In this document: positions 61,618-64,000 of the stretch, piece by piece
Layout of the letters: every line of letters starts with the position of its first letter
Numbering within the stretch: position 1 is the first letter of the stretch
Assembly: GCA_944325705.1 (NCBI GenBank)
Contig: CALVBB010000006.1
Span: 38,170 to 102,169, forward strand
Length of the DNA: 64,000 bases
DNA from: Candidatus Gastranaerophilales bacterium
GTDB lineage: Bacteria; Cyanobacteriota; Vampirovibrionia; Gastranaerophilales; Gastranaerophilaceae
Reading direction: 5' to 3'
Program-made: the position numbers and the translations under genes
The notes under the pieces: model-generated
Databases searched by the model: none
The model's input: the letters and a program-made list of their open reading frames with translations, nothing else
What the model was told of the DNA's origin: nothing

Positions 61618-62088
61618 ATGAAAATTCTGGGCATAGATCCCGGCATGGCAATTGTCGGCTACAGTATAGTTGAATTTGACGGAAGCATGTGCAAGCTTTT
61701 GCACTCTGGTTCTATCCAGACCTCTAAAAAGTCGAAAGAAGGCGCGAGGCTCCTTGAAATTTTTAATGATATGAAAACTATTGTTGAAATGTACAAACCT
61801 GATATTGCTTCTATTGAAAAACTTTTTTTCTTCCGCAACCAGACAACCGTAATGCCTGTGGCGCATGCAAGAGGAGTAATCTTAACTGTGCTTGAAATGT
61901 CAGGTATTCCGGTGTTTGAATACACGCCTATGGAGGTTAAACAGGTTCTGACAGGTTACGGCAGAGCAGATAAAAAAGAGGTAGAGCAGATGGTAAAGAT
62001 TTCTTTAGGAGTTGAAAAGCTTCCGAAACTTGACGATACTGTTGATTCTATTGCTATTGCAATTTGTCACTCACGCTCTGTAAGATAA
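61618..62088 (+). CDS. ruvC: Holliday junction resolvase RuvC
   Basis: This 156-aa RNase H-fold nuclease starts MKILGIDPGMAIVGYSIVEF. It has the catalytic residues Asp7, Glu in ASIEKLFFFRN and the C-terminal DDTVDSIAIAICH pair, plus the TGYGRADKKEVEQMV helix. TATAAT (61606-61611) ends 6 nt before the ATG with TTGTCC 18 bp up, so the transcript is probably leaderless. An upstream in-frame start is rejected for that reason. Confidence 0.95.
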   Translation: MKILGIDPGMAIVGYSIVEFDGSMCKLLHSGSIQTSKKSKEGARLLEIFNDMKTIVEMYKPDIASIEKLFFFRNQTTVMPVAHARGVILTVLEMSGIPVFEYTPMEVKQVLTGYGRADKKEVEQMVKISLGVEKLPKLDDTVDSIAIAICHSRSVR

Positions 62089-62119
62089 TTTTATGCTATG
62101 ATGTAGACGGAGAAGTTTT

Positions 62120-62593
62120 ATGGATATATCTTTGTTAAAATTAATCTTGTTTATAAGCCTTTTTATAGGGCTTCTTGCAGGAATTTTAACTGCAGTACCT
62201 TATATCGGGGAAGTTGTTTTCTGGGTTTTATTATGCCTGTCTGCTGTTATAGAAATGACGTTTCTCATAAGAACAGGACTTCTGGAGCTTGAATCTGTTC
62301 AGGAAAGCGTTACTATAGGCGGCATAATAGGTTTTGTTTCGTTTATGGCGTTCGCTGTTGTTTATGTACCTGTTGTTATTGCGCTTTTAAAGTTTTTTAA
62401 GTATTATACAAACTACGGTGTCGCTGTAATGCTCGGGGCTGCAAACTTCTGGATTATACTGATGTTTGTTCTGTTTATGGCAGTTTTAAGCGCAACCATT
62501 AATGCTTTTACCGGATTTTTGACTTATTACATTTCCACTGCGGTGAGCACTCTGGAAAAGAATGAGCAAAGACGTCACAATCAATTTAAGTAA
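62120..62593 (+). CDS. Four-TM membrane protein, unknown
   Basis: This 157-aa hydrophobic protein has segments at about 6-26, 30-50, 68-92 and 103-130. A short charged tail follows (STLEKNEQRRHNQFK). GGAGAAGTTTT precedes the ATG. It lies between ruvC (31 nt) and mtnA (12 nt) and is probably cotranscribed. No family is recognised. Confidence 0.65.
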   Translation: MDISLLKLILFISLFIGLLAGILTAVPYIGEVVFWVLLCLSAVIEMTFLIRTGLLELESVQESVTIGGIIGFVSFMAFAVVYVPVVIALLKFFKYYTNYGVAVMLGAANFWIILMFVLFMAVLSATINAFTGFLTYYISTAVSTLEKNEQRRHNQFK

Positions 62594-62605
62594 AGGGAAA
62601 ATATT

Positions 62606-63679
62606 ATGTCAGAATTTATTTCAAAAATAAAAACCATAGAATGGGTGGATAACTATTCAAAGATGGTAGACCAGACGCTTGTGCCTTATGAGTTTAAGTA
62701 TGTAAATATTAAAACAGGCAATGAAATGTTTGATGCCATTAAAACAATGATAGTGCGCGGTGCTCCGGCAATTGGTGTGGCGGGTGCTCACGGCGTTGTT
62801 TTGTACGCACAGGAACTTGCGGAAGAAAATCTTTCGCGGGATGAATTTGTGAAAGCTTTGCTTGAGAAAGCTGATTATATGGCGGGTGCAAGACCTACTG
62901 CGGTTAATCTTATGTGGGCAGTTGAAAAGCAGAAAAAGATTATTAAAAACTCGAAATCTGATATTTCCGGTATCGTGGAAGAGCTTAAAGAAAACGGTAT
63001 TAAACTCGAAAAAGAAGATATTGAAATAAACAAGAAAATAGGGGGTTACGGAGCAGAAGTAGTTCCTCACGGCGCTTCAATTCTAACCCACTGTAACGCC
63101 GGTGCTCTTGCAACAGTCGGATACGGAACCGCACTCGGGGTTGTTCGTTCAGCTTTTGCTAAAGACCCGACAATTCAGGTTTTTGCGGATGAAACAAGAC
63201 CGCGTCAGCAGGGAGCAAGGATTACAACGCTTGAACTTACGATGGACGGTATTCCGACCACTCTTATTACTGACGGTATGTGCTCTTATTTTATGAAAAA
63301 AGGGATGATTGATATGGTAGTTGTCGGCGCTGACAGGATTGCCGCAAACGGAGACACTGCAAATAAAATAGGAACTTACACTGTAGCAATTGCTGCTAAA
63401 TATCATAATATTCCGTTTTATGTGGCGGCTCCGCTGTCAACCATTGATACTTCAATCAAAACCGGCGACGAAATAGTGATCGAAGAACGTTCAAGAGAAG
63501 AAGTGACACACATCAACGGAAAAATTATCTGTGCACCGGAAGTTAATGTCATAAATCCGGGATTTGATGTAACTCCTCATGAACTTATTGCCGGAATAAT
63601 TACGGAAAAAGGTATTCTTCGGCCGGATTATAAAAAATCTATTGCTGAAGCCTTTGCAAAAGAGTGTGCTATTTTGTAA
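62606..63679 (+). CDS. mtnA: S-methyl-5-thioribose-1-phosphate isomerase
   Basis: This 357-aa eIF2B-like isomerase of the methionine salvage pathway has MIVRGAPAIGVAGAHGVVLY, the catalytic Cys in ILTHCNAGALATVGYGTALG, DETRPRQQGARITTLEL and the catalytic Asp in VVVGADRIAANGDTANKIGT. An AAAGGGAAAATATT site precedes the ATG. Other salvage genes are not in the window. Confidence 0.94.
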   Translation: MSEFISKIKTIEWVDNYSKMVDQTLVPYEFKYVNIKTGNEMFDAIKTMIVRGAPAIGVAGAHGVVLYAQELAEENLSRDEFVKALLEKADYMAGARPTAVNLMWAVEKQKKIIKNSKSDISGIVEELKENGIKLEKEDIEINKKIGGYGAEVVPHGASILTHCNAGALATVGYGTALGVVRSAFAKDPTIQVFADETRPRQQGARITTLELTMDGIPTTLITDGMCSYFMKKGMIDMVVVGADRIAANGDTANKIGTYTVAIAAKYHNIPFYVAAPLSTIDTSIKTGDEIVIEERSREEVTHINGKIICAPEVNVINPGFDVTPHELIAGIITEKGILRPDYKKSIAEAFAKECAIL

Positions 63680-63699
63680 ACAGTTTATAAAAACACCTA

Positions 63700-63726
63700 A
63701 AAGTCTCCTTCGATAAAGGAGGCTTT
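63700..63726 (+). terminator. Terminator after mtnA
   Basis: AAAGTCTCC (63700-63708) pairs with GGAGGCTTT (63718-63726) through one G-T pair, followed by ACTATTATT. Poly(G) module 3 begins right after it. Confidence 0.85.
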
Positions 63727-63751
63727 ACTATTATTAAAAGTATGTTATAAT
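63724..63751 (+). promoter_or_regulatory. Promoter of poly(G) module 3
   Basis: TATAAT (63746-63751) is in the same context as in modules 1 and 2 (TTATAATAAAAAAGGCAG). The -35 is weaker (TTTACT at 63724-63729, 16 bp spacing) and overlaps the mtnA terminator. Confidence 0.55.
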
Positions 63752-63785
63752 AAAAAAGGCAGCAGAAAATATTCTAGAACATTAA

Positions 63786-63836
63786 AAAGTAAATGAAAAG
63801 CTTTTCTCGGGCCTGCTCTCGCTATCGTCTCGAAAA
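63786..63836 (+). repeat. Hairpin repeat, family 1 copy 4 (stem mostly lost)
   Basis: The loop text TCGGGCCTGCTCTCGCTATC plus GTCTC (63807-63831) is clearly the family 1 core. The left arm AAAAAGTAAATGAAAAGCTTTT resembles that of copy 2, but the right arm is not conserved and only about 5 bp (TTTTC with GAAAA) remain next to the loop. Confidence 0.6.
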
Positions 63837-63894
63837 CATATATAGATTGTCCAGAGAAAAGTAATAAAAAGAATAAAACAAAGGAGATTAAACA

Positions 63895-63948
63895 ATGGAA
63901 AAGTCAAGTATAGCAAGGATTTTCGGGGGGGGGGGGCAAGTAGTTTAA
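63895..63948 (+). CDS. Leader peptide with 12-nt G run (poly(G) module 3)
   Basis: CAAAGGAGATTAAACA precedes an ATG, ten codons (MEKSSIARIF), 12 G (63925-63936) and the shared tail. With 12 G it reads four Gly, Gln-Val-Val, stop. With 10 or 13 G it reads GGGASSLSSLTGTEQGIQAA and is open to the edge of the window. Between modules 1 and 3 the differences in this last segment keep Gln-Ala-x-Glu-x-x-Lys-Ala in that frame, including a synonymous GAG/GAA. Confidence 0.55.
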   Translation: MEKSSIARIFGGGGQVV

Positions 63949-64000
63949 GCTCCTTAACCGGCACAGAGCAAGGGATACAGGCAGCCGAAGAGGGCAAAGC

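Overview
The window looks like the chromosome of an AT-rich, Gram-negative, cyanobacterium-related gut bacterium, most likely a non-photosynthetic Melainabacteria/Vampirovibrionia (Gastranaerophilales-like) lineage. This is inferred from content, not from a search. The pointers are LPS export and lipid A genes (lptB, an LptF/G permease, lpxA), the MEP isoprenoid pathway (dxr, ispD), FixC/FixX-type electron transfer genes, flagellar/type III export genes, four prepilin-like proteins with the N-terminal pattern FTLAEVLIT, and a possible DUF1822-like protein encoded beside a sigma factor. I see no photosynthesis genes, rRNA, tRNA or CRISPR array.

Layout. 1-2.4 kb: lysine/DAP genes dapB and asd with two small proteins. 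2.5-5.5 kb: a PC4-like protein and priA, the latter interrupted in frame by a DUF559 endonuclease-like domain between long inverted repeats. 5.6-9 kb: a prepilin gene divergent from a small XRE regulator across a palindromic operator, dxr, then a promoter-hairpin-poly(G) leader module reading toward a second prepilin gene. 9-13 kb: speB, ligA, a membrane protein and a SIMPL protein in one operon. 13-19 kb: small regulators, fixC-fixX, rsmD, HU, SpoIID. 19-23.4 kb: purB and the lptB/lptG operon. 23.4-25.4 kb: a second poly(G) module, a third prepilin and a TPR protein. 25.5-34.9 kb: paired envelope proteins, a lipoate ligase homologue, an annexin-like protein, glucokinase, a heptosyltransferase-like protein, a GAF-GGDEF-HD-GYP protein, thiL and ispD. 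35-44 kb: a lineage-specific operon (TonB-like acidic transmembrane protein, sigma factor, zinc-ribbon STAND ATPase, three-repeat membrane protein). 45-50 kb: hemW and fliR/Q/P/O with a two-SpoA-domain rotor/sorting-platform protein. 50-54 kb: corrinoid iron-sulfur protein subunits and ftsH. 54-64 kb: lpxA, an M29 aminopeptidase, a fourth prepilin with divergent XRE regulator, mutL, a PiT-like transporter, an orphan DNA methyltransferase, ruvC, mtnA and a third poly(G) module at the right edge.

Three layers of structure are not explained by ordinary genes. (1) Three copies of a transcription unit made of a sigma70 promoter, a 5'UTR hairpin element, a Shine-Dalgarno site, a ten-codon leader and an 11-12 nt G run followed by a conserved tail. 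In the first copy the downstream prepilin has no conventional start codon and is open back to the G run only in the frame reached by a 10- or 13-G tract, so its expression appears to depend on slippage. (2) Two families of repeats (four and two copies) whose conserved cores sit between perfect or near-perfect inverted repeats that differ at each locus. (3) An unusual number of genes whose -10 box lies only 6-8 nt before the ATG, suggesting leaderless mRNAs.
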